From assembly GCF_965225875.1 (NCBI RefSeq), contig NZ_CBDDBS010000001.1, forward strand, positions 124,001 through 188,000: a stretch of DNA of 64,000 nt, written 5' to 3'. The position numbers and the translations under genes are program-made. This document shows, in pieces, positions 52,543 to 62,187 of this stretch. Origin of the DNA: Haliscomenobacter sp965225875. Its GTDB lineage: Bacteria; Bacteroidota; Bacteroidia; Chitinophagales; Saprospiraceae. The number at the start of each line of letters is the position of its first letter. Position 1 is the stretch's first letter. Below the pieces are notes generated by a model that was given only the letters and a program-made list of their open reading frames with translations, made no database searches and had not been told where the DNA came from.

Positions 52543-53407
52543 ATGAAGGAGTTACTGCTTTTGAAGGTTCATCGTCGTCATCATCCCGTGGGGCTACTCT
52601 TTTGGCAATGATGATACTGACTTCGTACAAAGTATACAAAGGTACGGTAACCAACATTTGAGAAACCACATCTGGCGGTGTGATGATCCCTGCAACGATC
52701 AGAATAACCACAATAGCCTGCCGGCGGAAAGCCCGCATGTCTTGTGCGGTGATTAGCCCGATTCTAGCCAAAATGTATACCACCACTGGCAACTCAAATA
52801 CCAGCCCTAAGGGCAGGGTAAACATCACCATATAGTTGATGTATGAATTGAGGGTCGGAACGTTGGTTACCCCGGGAATGGTGTAGCCGATCAGAAAGTT
52901 GATGGCAAAAGGAGCCATGAGGAAATAACCAAAAACCACGCCCAACAGGAATAGGAATGAGCAAATGGCAACTGCTCCGGTAGCCGCTTTTTGTTCCTTA
53001 GGCAACAAACCAGGGCTTACAAAGCGCCAGATTTCCCAGAGTACATAGGGTGCAGACAAGATCAAACCTACCACAAAGGAAACCCACATACTGGTTACAA
53101 AGGGTTCAGCAAAACCAATGGTTTGCAGATTAACTTCGGTAGCCGCAAAACACATGGTATCACCCAGGCCTATGCTTTTTGAAAACGAACAAAGTGCTCG
53201 GTAGGTAATAAAATCTTGTTTGGAAGGGCCAAAAATCAACACGTTGAACATCCAGTCTTGTTTGATAAACAGGACTATCCCGAAAACAGAAATAACCGAC
53301 AACGAGCGGATGATGTGCCAACGCAACTCCTCCAGGTGGTCCAGAAAAGACATTTCTTTACCTACCTTTTTTTCTTCCTGATCTACATCAACTTGATCCA
53401 AAGCCAT
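52541..53407 (-). CDS. tatC: Twin-arginine translocase subunit TatC
   Basis: 288 residues, six membrane helices. Typical TatC start EMSFLDHLEELRWHIIRS and the conserved FxPGLxxxE motif (RFVSPGLLPKEQ), helix motif ...YFLMAPFAINFL and PVVVYILARIGLI. Subunit of the Tat pathway that exports folded proteins. No tatA/B gene adjoins. The upstream ~190 bases to the divergent ybaB gene hold its promoter, not resolved. Confidence 0.95.
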   Translation of the reverse strand: MALDQVDVDQEEKKVGKEMSFLDHLEELRWHIIRSLSVISVFGIVLFIKQDWMFNVLIFGPSKQDFITYRALCSFSKSIGLGDTMCFAATEVNLQTIGFAEPFVTSMWVSFVVGLILSAPYVLWEIWRFVSPGLLPKEQKAATGAVAICSFLFLLGVVFGYFLMAPFAINFLIGYTIPGVTNVPTLNSYINYMVMFTLPLGLVFELPVVVYILARIGLITAQDMRAFRRQAIVVILIVAGIITPPDVVSQMLVTVPLYTLYEVSIIIAKRVAPRDDDDDEPSKAVTPS

Positions 53408-53600
53408 GATGGCGCTATTTTACGCAGTAAGTAGAATTTGTGCTCCCGTGTACCAGCCTCTATTGACTACAGGTAGGTACTAATGCCAAAACAGTTTTAT
53501 GCTGCAACTGGTTTAACGCGCACAAATGTATAAAATACTGTCGTTTCCTGTACGTTCTGTTATATCTTCGCACATATTTTACCGACAAAAAAACCGTACC

Positions 53601-53915
53601 ATGTTTGGACTTGAAAACATGTTTGGCGATATGGAGGCCCAACAAAAAGCCATGCGCGAAAAACTGGCCGAATTTATTGTAGAAAGTGAGGCAGGCGATG
53701 GGGCCATCAAAATCAGTGCCAACGCCAACCGCGAAATCACCAACATCAGCATTGACCCCGCTTTTTTGAAAAATGCTGAAGCTGAGGAGTTGGAAGATTT
53801 GCTCTTGGTTGCCATCAATCGCGCGCTAAACAGTGCTCTGGAAAAAGAGGCGGAAGAAACCCAACAATTGCTCAAAGACATGATGCCTCCAGGGCTGGAT
53901 GGTTTCTTCAAATAA
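53601..53915 (+). CDS. ybaB: YbaB/EbfC nucleoid-associated protein
   Basis: 104 residues beginning MFGLENMFGDMEAQQKAM. The family's coiled helices flank a beta hairpin SGDGAIKISANANREITNISIDPAFL; C-terminus ETQQLLKDMMPPGLDGFFK. Small dimeric DNA-binding protein found near recR in many genomes; recR is not here. An upstream in-frame start would add 25 unrelated residues, so 53601 is used. Confidence 0.93.
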   Translation: MFGLENMFGDMEAQQKAMREKLAEFIVESEAGDGAIKISANANREITNISIDPAFLKNAEAEELEDLLLVAINRALNSALEKEAEETQQLLKDMMPPGLDGFFK

Positions 53916-54018
53916 GGATAGCCTAAAATAAGCCTTCCCTTCCTTCGTTTTTTACAAGAAACCGATCTGCTGCGGATGCGTAGCGATCAGCCATTATTTT
54001 GCCAATTCCAAAAATACC

Positions 54019-55248
54019 ATGAGAATAGCTGCATTTTTATTCTGCCTTTTTTGTTCGCTTTCGATGTATGCCCAACCCAAAGCTGGTTTGGTGGCATTTT
54101 ATCCTTTTGAAAACAGCAATGCAGATGCGGCTGGGAATACCGCCAATGCATTTCAACCCGCCCTCAACCGTACGTATGATTGCGGCGTTGAAGGAAAAGC
54201 CCTGGAATTCTCGGGAGCCAACGGAAACGCCGTGGTGATGGGCCCAGCCAACGACGAGTTTACAACCGAAGATTTCAGCTTGAGTTTTTATTTTAAATCA
54301 ACCAATTCCAACGGTATTCAATACCTGGTGCACAAACTCACCAGCAATTGCAAAACCGATGGCAATCAATTTTACATCCGGTTCCGCCCTTTCACCCGGA
54401 CCCTGAATGTCTTTTTAGGAGAAGGAGCCAAAACGGTCAATTTGATTGGTGAAGTTCCCGCTGGAAAATGTTGGCACCATGTGGCCGTAATCCGGGAAGC
54501 GAATAAAGTCAAATTGTACATCAATGGCGTCAAAATTCAGGAATTGAACACGCAGGGACGAATCAATCTATCGAACGATGGAAAATTCATCATGGGCAAC
54601 TCGCCATGTCCAGGAGTAGCGAATCAAGCCCCTTTTGAAGGTTATTTGGATGAGTTACGACTGTACAACCGCTCCTTAAACGATAACGAAATCAAATCAC
54701 TGTATACCGTAGAGCCCGATAACATCGTAACTCGCGACACCAGCATTTTTGTCGGTGGTGCTGTGAAAATCAAAATAGGGCCTACCTGTAATTATATTTT
54801 CAACTGGTCGCCCACCCTGGATGTAGTTTCTCCTTTTGAAAAAGAACCAGTCATTCAGCCTTTGAGTCCAGGCATCCATTTTTACACCGTCGATATGTCG
54901 GATGATAGTGGAGCTTGTGTAGCTACAGATTCAATCAGAATAACTGTGATTGATCCCAACACGCTGGATTGTGGGCAGGTGTTATTGCCAAAAGCCTTTA
55001 CGCCCAATGGAGATGGTTTGAATGAAACTTTTGGCATCAGCAATCCTTTCGTCATTCAGGAACTGCTGGCTTTTGAAATTTTTGACCGTTGGGGGAGCCG
55101 CGTATTTGGTTCCGCCGATGCTTTCTCCCGTTGGGATGGAAAGTTCCAGGGAAAAGAAGTTAACCCTGGCGTGATGTTGTATAAAATTCGCTACCGTTGC
55201 AAAGGTGAGGAAAAATTGGCAACGGGCAGTTTGATGATATTGCGGTAG
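54019..55248 (+). CDS. LamG-domain protein with gliding/T9SS type B C-terminal domain
   Basis: 409 residues: signal peptide (ends SMYAQP), a LamG-like concanavalin fold (about 20-235; LVAFYPFENSNADAAGNT, WHHVAVIREANKVKLYINGV, GYLDELRLYNRSLNDNEI), a PKD-like segment, then the gliding motility-associated C-terminal domain (KAFTPNGDGLNETFGI...FDRWGSRVFGS...WDGKFQGKEVNPGVMLYKIRYRC), which directs secretion through the type IX system. Probably a surface adhesin. Its TAG stop is part of the repeat that begins TAGGGGCAACC. Confidence 0.93.
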   Translation: MRIAAFLFCLFCSLSMYAQPKAGLVAFYPFENSNADAAGNTANAFQPALNRTYDCGVEGKALEFSGANGNAVVMGPANDEFTTEDFSLSFYFKSTNSNGIQYLVHKLTSNCKTDGNQFYIRFRPFTRTLNVFLGEGAKTVNLIGEVPAGKCWHHVAVIREANKVKLYINGVKIQELNTQGRINLSNDGKFIMGNSPCPGVANQAPFEGYLDELRLYNRSLNDNEIKSLYTVEPDNIVTRDTSIFVGGAVKIKIGPTCNYIFNWSPTLDVVSPFEKEPVIQPLSPGIHFYTVDMSDDSGACVATDSIRITVIDPNTLDCGQVLLPKAFTPNGDGLNETFGISNPFVIQELLAFEIFDRWGSRVFGSADAFSRWDGKFQGKEVNPGVMLYKIRYRCKGEEKLATGSLMILR

Positions 55249-55406
55249 GGGCAACCCTTTGTGGTTGCCCTGATGGGTTTACCCATTGTAAATGGCAATC
55301 GTGATTGCAAATTCATTATATAAAAAATGCGATTGGGCAAGCCTTACGGCTTGCCCAATCGCATTTTTGTATCATAGATAGGGGCAACCACAAAGGGTTG
55401 CCCCTA
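55246..55406. repeat. Inverted pair of GGGGCAACC repeats around a terminator
   Basis: GGGGCAACCCTTTGTGGTTGCCC (55248-55270 region) and its inverse GGGGCAACCACAAAGGGTTG (55381-55400) flank a central hairpin. Each unit is itself a partial palindrome. The first provides the stop codon of the LamG gene (TAG), the second lies seven bases after the SprB-gene stop on the other strand. A smaller stem (ACCCATTGTAAATGG) lies between. Confidence 0.88.
55323..55367. terminator. Bidirectional terminator between the two surface-protein genes
   Basis: Perfect 20-base stem, AAAAATGCGATTGGGCAAGC with loop CTTACG-type and inverse, flanked by A run on one side and T run on the other, so it works in both directions for the convergent LamG and SprB genes. 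Confidence 0.88.
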
Positions 55407-55412
55407 CGTATT

Positions 55413-58400
55413 TTACCGAATCAATCCCACATCCCCGCGATACAACAACTTCACATCGTCGAGGAATTCCACTTCAATAATGTATACATACACACCTTGA
55501 TTGGCCAGTTTGGAGGACAATAGGCCATCCCAAACGATGGTTCCACCTGCACAATCCGGCACAATACCTTTGGCTTCCAAAATCTGATTGCCCCAACGGT
55601 CAAACATCCTGGCGTAGTTGATGGTTTTTACACCTTTACAGCCAAACACCCGGAATTCGTCGTTGCGTCCATCTCCGTTGGGAGAGAATGCGTTGGGAAT
55701 GTAGAAATTGCGGTTGCGGTCAAGCTCCACGAAGATGGTTCCTTCAGCCTTACAACCACTGGTATCCGTTACCGTCAGGATAAATTCCGTGTCGTCGCGC
55801 ATGTCCCGTTCGGTACGGGTGGCAGTGAGCACGTAGGGACTTTCGATTTTATTGTCAGAAAGTCCTTTGGCAGGTAGCCATTCGTAACCTGTAATGGGTT
55901 TGGTGCTGGTCACAATCGGGGTGAGTTGCAAACTATCACCCAATTCCACGGTTACCTGGTTTGGATTAAAGGATACGCTCAATTGCTCCGGTTGGTTCAC
56001 GACGATCGTATCGATGTATTGGCAGCCCAATTGATCTTCAATCGCTACGATGTGTTGGCCCGCAAAAATATTCGCGGCTTGATTCAGCGGGAAGCTGATG
56101 CCATTGTTGTCTACAGTGAAAGTAAAATCAGTCAGGTCAACCCCATTGCCGCCGTAAGCTGTATCTACGGTCAGTGTTGTAGCATCACCAAAACAACGTG
56201 GTTCAGTGACAGGGTTGAGCAGACCAATTACAGGCGGTGGAGATACCACGGTGTAACTTGTCGAATCCGTACAATTTTTGGTATCTGTAACAGTTACCGA
56301 GTAGGTGCCCGGTGCCAGTTTTTCCGCAAAAGGAGAATTTGGGCGCGATATCCCACCCGACCAGGTAAAGGCATCTTCAGGCAAAGGATTGATGCCTTCA
56401 TCGGTGTTCACCACTATCCCAAAACGACCATCATTGGTATTGCTACAACTGGAGGCTCGAGAGAAGGATTGATCCACTTCCACCTTAAGTTCAGCAGGTT
56501 CTTTAATTTCGATCTCCTGTGTTTTGGGGCAATTGCGGCTATCCGTAATGACTGCCGTATATGTACCCGCCTGCAAGTTGCTCAAACTATCCTGAGTAGA
56601 CCCAATCCCTTGCCAGGCAATGCTAAAGGGTGGGGTTCCTCCTCCGGGAGTGAGTTTTACTTTTCCATTAGCCTGGCCAAAACAAGTCACTGCTTCTACC
56701 ACGGCTAAAATTTTAATCTCCGGTGGGCTGGTGATCAGTACCGAGTCAGCAGCAGCGCAGGAATTGGAATCCACTACCACCACCACGTTCATACCCGCAG
56801 ACAGCATGGTTGCGGTTGAACTGGCTACTCCGGCAAAGGTTTCCTGACTGCCTTGCCAGGTAAATTCAAATAAGCCTGAAGTTCCATCACTAAACTGTGC
56901 GGTAGCGGTAGCTCGGCCATCTTTGCTGCCTTCGAAACAGGCTACCCCAGTACTATCAGTAAAAGTAATGACGATGCGTGGTGGGTCTTGCAAAGTCGCC
57001 GAGCCCGTTACGGAGGGGCAACCACTGGCGTCGAATACACTCACATCATAGATACCGGCCTTTAGGGCTGGACGCAATTGGAAACGAGAAGTATCCCGTC
57101 CCTGGTCCTTCCACAAGAATTTATAGGGTGCGGTACCACCACTGACATTCACGGTCAGCGAGCCATTGGCCTCTCCCGGGCAACGTGGTGCCACAGCCGT
57201 AATGCTGTCCACACTTATGGGTGTTGGGGCAATGACCTGAGCGGTGTCCACCGAGCTACAAAAATCACTACCTGTTACCGTTACGATGTAGCGCCCGGCT
57301 GGTAAATTTGTAAGATCCTGGCCACTTGACTGGTTGTCCCAGGTGTAAGAAGTAATGGTGGTGCCCGGAACTGGAGTAGCCCTTACTGACAAACGACCAT
57401 TGGCATCCCCAAAACAACGCAAGGTAAAGTCGTTGAGCTGGGTGATTTGAGGTCCTGCCGGCGCATTGATGTCGAGCATGAAAGTAGTATCGCACCTGTT
57501 GCTATCGATCACCGTGACCACGTAATTTCCAGAACGTAAGCCGGTGGCCAGTGAATCGGTTTGGGCAGTGAGCAGCAGGGTGTCCAGGCGCCACTCGTAG
57601 GCATAGGGTTTGGTACCGCCGCTCACTTTGATAGATGCCAAGCCATCGTTGCCGGGGCGACAGGTTTCGTTTTGCAGACGACCTTGGGCAACGGAAAGTT
57701 GAGTGGGTTGTTTGACGATAATGGTGTCGGAGACGCGGCAACCAGCGGGGTCAGCATCTTGCATGGTGACGATGTACGTTCCAGCTGGCACTCCATCCAA
57801 AATACTTGTTGCTAAAGTATCTTTCGGGGTTACAGTAGTACCAGTCCAGGTAAAAGTTACAGGTTGCAACAAAGATCCTCCATTTGATTGTCCAGCAGCA
57901 AAGATTGTCCCATTAGAAAGCCCAAAACAACTTACATCAGTCACTGCCGTATCGATTGTTAAAACCTTAAAGGGTTCAACCGGGAAAGTAAACACCTTAG
58001 AACATTTCCTACTGTCCGAAATAGTTACTGCATAATTCCCTTCGGTGAGGTTTGAAATGACTGAAGTAACTAAGGTGTCAGCAGGAGTAGTTGACCATTT
58101 GAAAATGTATCTGCCACCGCTGAAAGGAACTCCACCACTTGCCTTGAGCGTAATTGAACCATCTGAAACACCACTACACGTATTCGCTTTAACATCTGGG
58201 ATGGGATCAAGCTTTAAGGGAGCAGTAAGGCCTCCACTTGCACTGGAAAAACACCCTTTGCTATCCGTCACCGTTACGGAATAACTCCCAGATCCCAGTG
58301 AATCAACTATTGGGGTGGTTTTACCTGGGATATTCCACTGAAATTTAAAAGTGGAATCCGGATTCGGAACCAATATCGAATTAACAGTAATGTTTCCTCT

Positions 58401-60104
58401 AAGTTTCCCTGTTTTTGAATCATGGCACAATACTTCGGATAAAACTTCAACAACAACGCCCAATTCTTGTGGGCGTGCGAATTCCACATTATATGTTTTG
58501 GTATTCGCAGTAGGTCTACTGTTGTCTTGAATGGTGACAACATACGTACCGAAATCCAAATCTCCCCAGCGGAAACTTCCCCCTGGCTTTGTGATTTGTT
58601 CATCTTGAAAGTTTTGAGCTGTTGGTGCCGTTTTTCTTAAACTCACCGTGTAAGGAGCAACACCTTTGTCCGCAATGACCTCAATCACGCCATCCGTTTT
58701 GTCAGAACATTGCAATCCAGACAGTTTGACACTTGTAAAAAGCACATCATCTGAAACATTCACTCGCCCATCTCGGAATACATAACCCAATCTGGCTGGA
58801 TCAGGTGTACCCACTGTTTCAGAGGGGTCTCGTGATCCTTCAAAATGAAGTGGGCTGGTTGTTCCCAAAGCCCCTTTTACTCTGAAGCAGAAAGTAACCA
58901 AGGTAGAGCTGTCGGCAAGAGTTACCCCTCTAAGCGTATTATCAGACCAGGACAAGGCCAGTCCCAATTTATCGGAAGTTTGACCAATACTCCCTGCACC
59001 AAAACCGCCCAAGGCTGCGTTGAAATTCTGGGTGCGTACGAATTCCAATACTGCAGTATCCCAACGGATGTTCATTTCAAACAACCCTACCTTCGTAAAA
59101 TTGGTGGTTTTCAAATCCACACAAATCTCGTCGCCTGTTTTCGCATTTAAAAAAGGCAACTGAAAGCCAACGGCCTGGCAACCTGCCATATTCACCGCAA
59201 ATGATTTATTGCAATTTCGTCCATCTGTGATGGTGATGATGTATCGACCAGGTTGGGGGACAAAAAAGGCCACTGAGTCCAAATGCCTAGCCGTATTGTT
59301 ATTGGTACTGGAAGCTTTGGCTACCCCCACAACTGAGGGGTCATCTTCATTCACAACCGTGATTGTAAACCGTTCATTCGGGTCAAACTCAGGTACACCA
59401 CCTCCAACGATAAAAGATCCGGTACACCCAGCATTGTCCACCTTAGTGCGAACACGGGCTGTATCGACAGGTTTGAGCAAAACTACTCGAAAGGTAGCTT
59501 CAGGATTAAATACCACACAGCCACCAGCTTCATTTGTATCTCCTGCAAAGTCATCCGATGTAATGGGTGTGAGATAAAGGCTTACTGGCTTATTTTTCCC
59601 AAATCCTTCAATAAAGCCTCCAAGATTACGAATAACGATATCACCATTTCTTTTGATTGGATCTGAAATCGTCCAGTAATCACCTTTCGAAAAAGTGTTT
59701 GGCCCAATAGTTATAGTTGCATCCGGAAATAGGCACGGCTCTTTTTGAATAGTGGGGACATCTGGGCCTGCAAATTCTTCAGAGGGAGGACAGGTCGTGA
59801 CCAAGTATTTGATCCCCGACAATGTCGATCGATCAGGGTCATTGATCACAAAATCGCCATTGTGTTTAATGGAAATCGAGTCTCCAAAGCAAAGATAAAT
59901 GGTTCCTCCTCCTGAGGTATTGCTTTGTCCTTTGATTGGTCCGATGGTAACTGTACCGGCACGATTGTCGCAAGCTTGCCTTAGTTGAGGGCCTTTGATA
60001 TCGTACTTTGACCGAATATGGTCGATTTCTTGACCGAAAATAGCACCAGCTGGCACTAATAAACATACGATTAGATAGCCGAAAAATCTGCTCATTTTGC
60101 TCAT
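55413..60104 (-). CDS. Giant SprB-repeat surface protein with cohesin-like and T9SS type B domains
   Basis: 1563 residues from the second of several close ATGs (60107, 60104, 60095 possible). Order: signal peptide (FFGYLIVCLLVPAGAIFGQ), a ~300-residue N-terminal region, a cohesin-like domain (EICVDLKTTNFTKVGLFEMN...SSTLVTFCFRVKG), about eleven SprB repeats each with CFGxxNGxxxxxxxGGxxPYxxxW and YxVxVTDxxxC patterns, a PKD-like segment and the gliding C-terminal domain (NAFSPNGDGRNDEF, FDRWGNQI). Secreted by type IX and anchored to the surface; SprB-like proteins act in gliding or adhesion. The coding sequence is visibly more AT-rich in the first part (about 57850-60100) than in the repeat part near the 3' end. 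Confidence 0.95.
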   Translation of the reverse strand: MSKMSRFFGYLIVCLLVPAGAIFGQEIDHIRSKYDIKGPQLRQACDNRAGTVTIGPIKGQSNTSGGGTIYLCFGDSISIKHNGDFVINDPDRSTLSGIKYLVTTCPPSEEFAGPDVPTIQKEPCLFPDATITIGPNTFSKGDYWTISDPIKRNGDIVIRNLGGFIEGFGKNKPVSLYLTPITSDDFAGDTNEAGGCVVFNPEATFRVVLLKPVDTARVRTKVDNAGCTGSFIVGGGVPEFDPNERFTITVVNEDDPSVVGVAKASSTNNNTARHLDSVAFFVPQPGRYIITITDGRNCNKSFAVNMAGCQAVGFQLPFLNAKTGDEICVDLKTTNFTKVGLFEMNIRWDTAVLEFVRTQNFNAALGGFGAGSIGQTSDKLGLALSWSDNTLRGVTLADSSTLVTFCFRVKGALGTTSPLHFEGSRDPSETVGTPDPARLGYVFRDGRVNVSDDVLFTSVKLSGLQCSDKTDGVIEVIADKGVAPYTVSLRKTAPTAQNFQDEQITKPGGSFRWGDLDFGTYVVTIQDNSRPTANTKTYNVEFARPQELGVVVEVLSEVLCHDSKTGKLRGNITVNSILVPNPDSTFKFQWNIPGKTTPIVDSLGSGSYSVTVTDSKGCFSSASGGLTAPLKLDPIPDVKANTCSGVSDGSITLKASGGVPFSGGRYIFKWSTTPADTLVTSVISNLTEGNYAVTISDSRKCSKVFTFPVEPFKVLTIDTAVTDVSCFGLSNGTIFAAGQSNGGSLLQPVTFTWTGTTVTPKDTLATSILDGVPAGTYIVTMQDADPAGCRVSDTIIVKQPTQLSVAQGRLQNETCRPGNDGLASIKVSGGTKPYAYEWRLDTLLLTAQTDSLATGLRSGNYVVTVIDSNRCDTTFMLDINAPAGPQITQLNDFTLRCFGDANGRLSVRATPVPGTTITSYTWDNQSSGQDLTNLPAGRYIVTVTGSDFCSSVDTAQVIAPTPISVDSITAVAPRCPGEANGSLTVNVSGGTAPYKFLWKDQGRDTSRFQLRPALKAGIYDVSVFDASGCPSVTGSATLQDPPRIVITFTDSTGVACFEGSKDGRATATAQFSDGTSGLFEFTWQGSQETFAGVASSTATMLSAGMNVVVVVDSNSCAAADSVLITSPPEIKILAVVEAVTCFGQANGKVKLTPGGGTPPFSIAWQGIGSTQDSLSNLQAGTYTAVITDSRNCPKTQEIEIKEPAELKVEVDQSFSRASSCSNTNDGRFGIVVNTDEGINPLPEDAFTWSGGISRPNSPFAEKLAPGTYSVTVTDTKNCTDSTSYTVVSPPPVIGLLNPVTEPRCFGDATTLTVDTAYGGNGVDLTDFTFTVDNNGISFPLNQAANIFAGQHIVAIEDQLGCQYIDTIVVNQPEQLSVSFNPNQVTVELGDSLQLTPIVTSTKPITGYEWLPAKGLSDNKIESPYVLTATRTERDMRDDTEFILTVTDTSGCKAEGTIFVELDRNRNFYIPNAFSPNGDGRNDEFRVFGCKGVKTINYARMFDRWGNQILEAKGIVPDCAGGTIVWDGLLSSKLANQGVYVYIIEVEFLDDVKLLYRGDVGLIR

Positions 60105-60224
60105 CATTCTGTTTGTCCTGAACGAACCAAGAGTGTGCCATTTATCATTGGTAGCATGAAGCATAAAACCGGACACACTCCTTAAATACTCCGACAAAGA
60201 AACGAAACAGAATGACAAATATTT

Positions 60225-60407
60225 GATGTGTTGATGAGCTAATTTGCTGATTTGCCAATTAGCGGCTGTATTGATTTGACAAGTTGGGGAATTCAAAAAG
60301 CGCTAATGTGCTGATTTAGCCCTCAAAAAACACTGTTATTGATTTACATATCAAGCTACCTGTTTTTCTACAATCGGCTGATCAGCACATTAGCAAATTA
60401 ACACATT
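60225..60407. repeat. Palindrome with (GCTAATTTGCTGAT)-word arms
   Basis: Left arm GATGTGTTGATGAGCTAATT... (60225-60260) and right arm ...AGCAAATTAACACATT (60372-60407) pair over about 36 bases with scattered mismatches; the arms repeat the words GCTAAT and GCTGAT. The right arm includes the stop codon of the thioredoxin-SPOR gene, and the left arm lies in the leader of the SprB gene. This accounts for most of the 301 bases between the two genes; nothing else is seen there. Confidence 0.78.
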
Positions 60408-61248
60408 ATAAGGTGACTATTAGACCTTTAAGTCCATCTTTTTGCAAGGCATTGAGGTAAGTTTGCATTTGAGCTGGCGTTTCAAACGGCCCGGCAATAA
60501 GGTGATAATAGGTTTCTCCATTGGTGGTTTGGGAGGAGATGTGGACCGTTTTGTAAAATTTTTTTTCAAAAAACTGTACCTGCCGAATTACATTTTCATA
60601 ACTGCTGTAAACCCCCACTTGAATGCCCATCTTGCGGGAAGTAGGCATTGCGGGTATTGCTGAGCTTGGGCTGAGTGGTCGACGTTGAGCGTCCAGTTGA
60701 GCAGGATCATCCTCCACTTTCGCAGATATAGTAGCTGGATCATTCTCCCCAATTTGGGCAATAACCGTGTTAGAAGTGTTCAGGTTCACCACAGGTACGG
60801 TATAGACAGCACGTGGTGCGATGCGGTTGGCGGGTGTATCGTATTTTTGCAATACCTCCAGCATTTGTACGGCATCGAGGGTTTCTTCATAGCGGAAAAC
60901 CACTATCCCTGATGCATTAAAAATCAGCAAAGAAGGCAGGTACTTTACCCCACAAGTTTCCTTGTCGGCGTAACCTTGCACTTCATCCACGTCGATTTTT
61001 ACGGCCAAATATTGATTGCTCAGGTAAGCGGACACTTCGGGATCGGCAAAAGTGTTTTTGTCCATCCATTGGCAAGGCAGGCACCAATTGGCGGCAAAAT
61101 GAATCAGTAAAGGACGTTGTAATTGAGCTGCTCTAGCTTTGGCTTCGGCCAGTGACAAGTGCTCGAATTGCACTGCGTGCAAGTTTTGGCTTGCTGTAAA
61201 TAGGCTAAATACCAACAGCAAGCCCTTGAGTAGGGACAGTTTTTTCAT
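60406..61248 (-). CDS. Periplasmic thioredoxin-like protein with C-terminal SPOR domain
   Basis: 280 residues: signal peptide (ends QNLHA), thioredoxin fold with active site WCLPC (Cys56, Cys59) and cis-Pro region VKYLPSLLIFN, a Pro/Ser-rich linker (180-205) and a SPOR domain MGIQVGVYSSYENVIRQVQF...YYHLIAGPFETPAQMQTYL. SPOR domains bind denuded peptidoglycan, so this would place a disulfide oxidoreductase at the septum or cell wall. Such a fusion is unusual. Its stop is inside the repeat at 60225-60407. Confidence 0.9.
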   Translation of the reverse strand: MKKLSLLKGLLLVFSLFTASQNLHAVQFEHLSLAEAKARAAQLQRPLLIHFAANWCLPCQWMDKNTFADPEVSAYLSNQYLAVKIDVDEVQGYADKETCGVKYLPSLLIFNASGIVVFRYEETLDAVQMLEVLQKYDTPANRIAPRAVYTVPVVNLNTSNTVIAQIGENDPATISAKVEDDPAQLDAQRRPLSPSSAIPAMPTSRKMGIQVGVYSSYENVIRQVQFFEKKFYKTVHISSQTTNGETYYHLIAGPFETPAQMQTYLNALQKDGLKGLIVTL

Positions 61249-61332
61249 AGTACTTATGGGATTATACTATAACTAAAATCGCTACAATATATAAAAAACA
61301 TCAATGTAGTGCAACAATTAATCTCCTAAAGA

Positions 61333-61848
61333 TCACTCATTTGCAGAAGAATCTTTGCAATTGAGGCTTTTGAGCAGTGAAAGGTGTTCATCCATGAGGG
61401 AACGGGCGGTGCGGTACAATTCTTCAAAGTTGACGATGATCAATTGTAGCTCAGGGGGGATTTGGGTGTGAACCTGTTCAAGCTTTAAGCGGCTGCAGGT
61501 CACCAAACCTTCCATCATCTGCAATTTGCGCTGTGCATTGCCGTGGATGATGTTCAATAATTCGGGATTTTGTGGCTCAGCAGTCTGGATTTTTTTGGCG
61601 TGGCCATTGCCATTTGAACAAGGCACCTCATCTCCACTTAAATCCCGTTGTGCCAAATCACAAATGGAAACACCAAACAAGCGGGATAACCTCAGCAGGT
61701 TACACACCTTTGGTTCGGCGGTGCCATTTTCGTACGAAGCAATGTTGCCTCGATTTAATCCGATCCTTAACGCAAGTTCTTCTTGACTCAAGTTCATCTG
61801 CTTGCGCAAAAAACGAATGTTTTTGTCCAAATAAGTAAAGTCAACCAT
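61333..61848 (-). CDS. XRE-family helix-turn-helix regulator
   Basis: 171 residues from the ATG giving MVDFTYLDKNIRFLRKQM; HTH_3 domain NIRFLRKQMNLSQEELALRIGLNRGNIASYENGTAEPKVCNLLRLSRLFGVSICDL (residues ~9-65), then a C-terminal helical part with possible coiled coil. ATGs at 61857 and 61875 are also possible; upstream sequence does not look coding. Target genes not evident; the sigma-factor gene is divergent, 340 bases away. Confidence 0.85.
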   Translation of the reverse strand: MVDFTYLDKNIRFLRKQMNLSQEELALRIGLNRGNIASYENGTAEPKVCNLLRLSRLFGVSICDLAQRDLSGDEVPCSNGNGHAKKIQTAEPQNPELLNIIHGNAQRKLQMMEGLVTCSRLKLEQVHTQIPPELQLIIVNFEELYRTARSLMDEHLSLLKSLNCKDSSANE

Positions 61849-62112
61849 TGGTTCCATTCCATCCAAATTAATCATCCAAAATAAAAAGCGAAAAAAAATA
61901 AAAGGTCCTTCGTAATAAATTAAGCAGTTGAACGACGAATCAATTCCATTCGTCTTCCCCAATTAGTGGTTCAAATCTCATTACTAGAATACAAATTTAA
62001 GCGCTCATTGTTTTATGGGTGTTAATTTTTTTAACAAAATTCCCTATTTTTGGAAAAAACTGTCGCGTTGCGACTTTTTTTATTAAAAATGAATCTAAAT
62101 AGGTAAAAATAA

Positions 62113-62143
62113 TTGCACAAATCCCCAGCATTCTTTATTTTTG
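62113..62143 (+). promoter_or_regulatory. Promoter of the ECF sigma factor gene
   Basis: TTG (62113-62115), 20-base spacer and TATTTTTG (62136-62143), an exact match to TAnnTTTG. Leader of about 45 bases. The 340 bases between the XRE gene and the sigma gene contain no other feature I can support. Confidence 0.7.
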
Positions 62144-62187
62144 TAAAAATTTATTACAATACTGTAACCCAAATAAATCACCGGACC

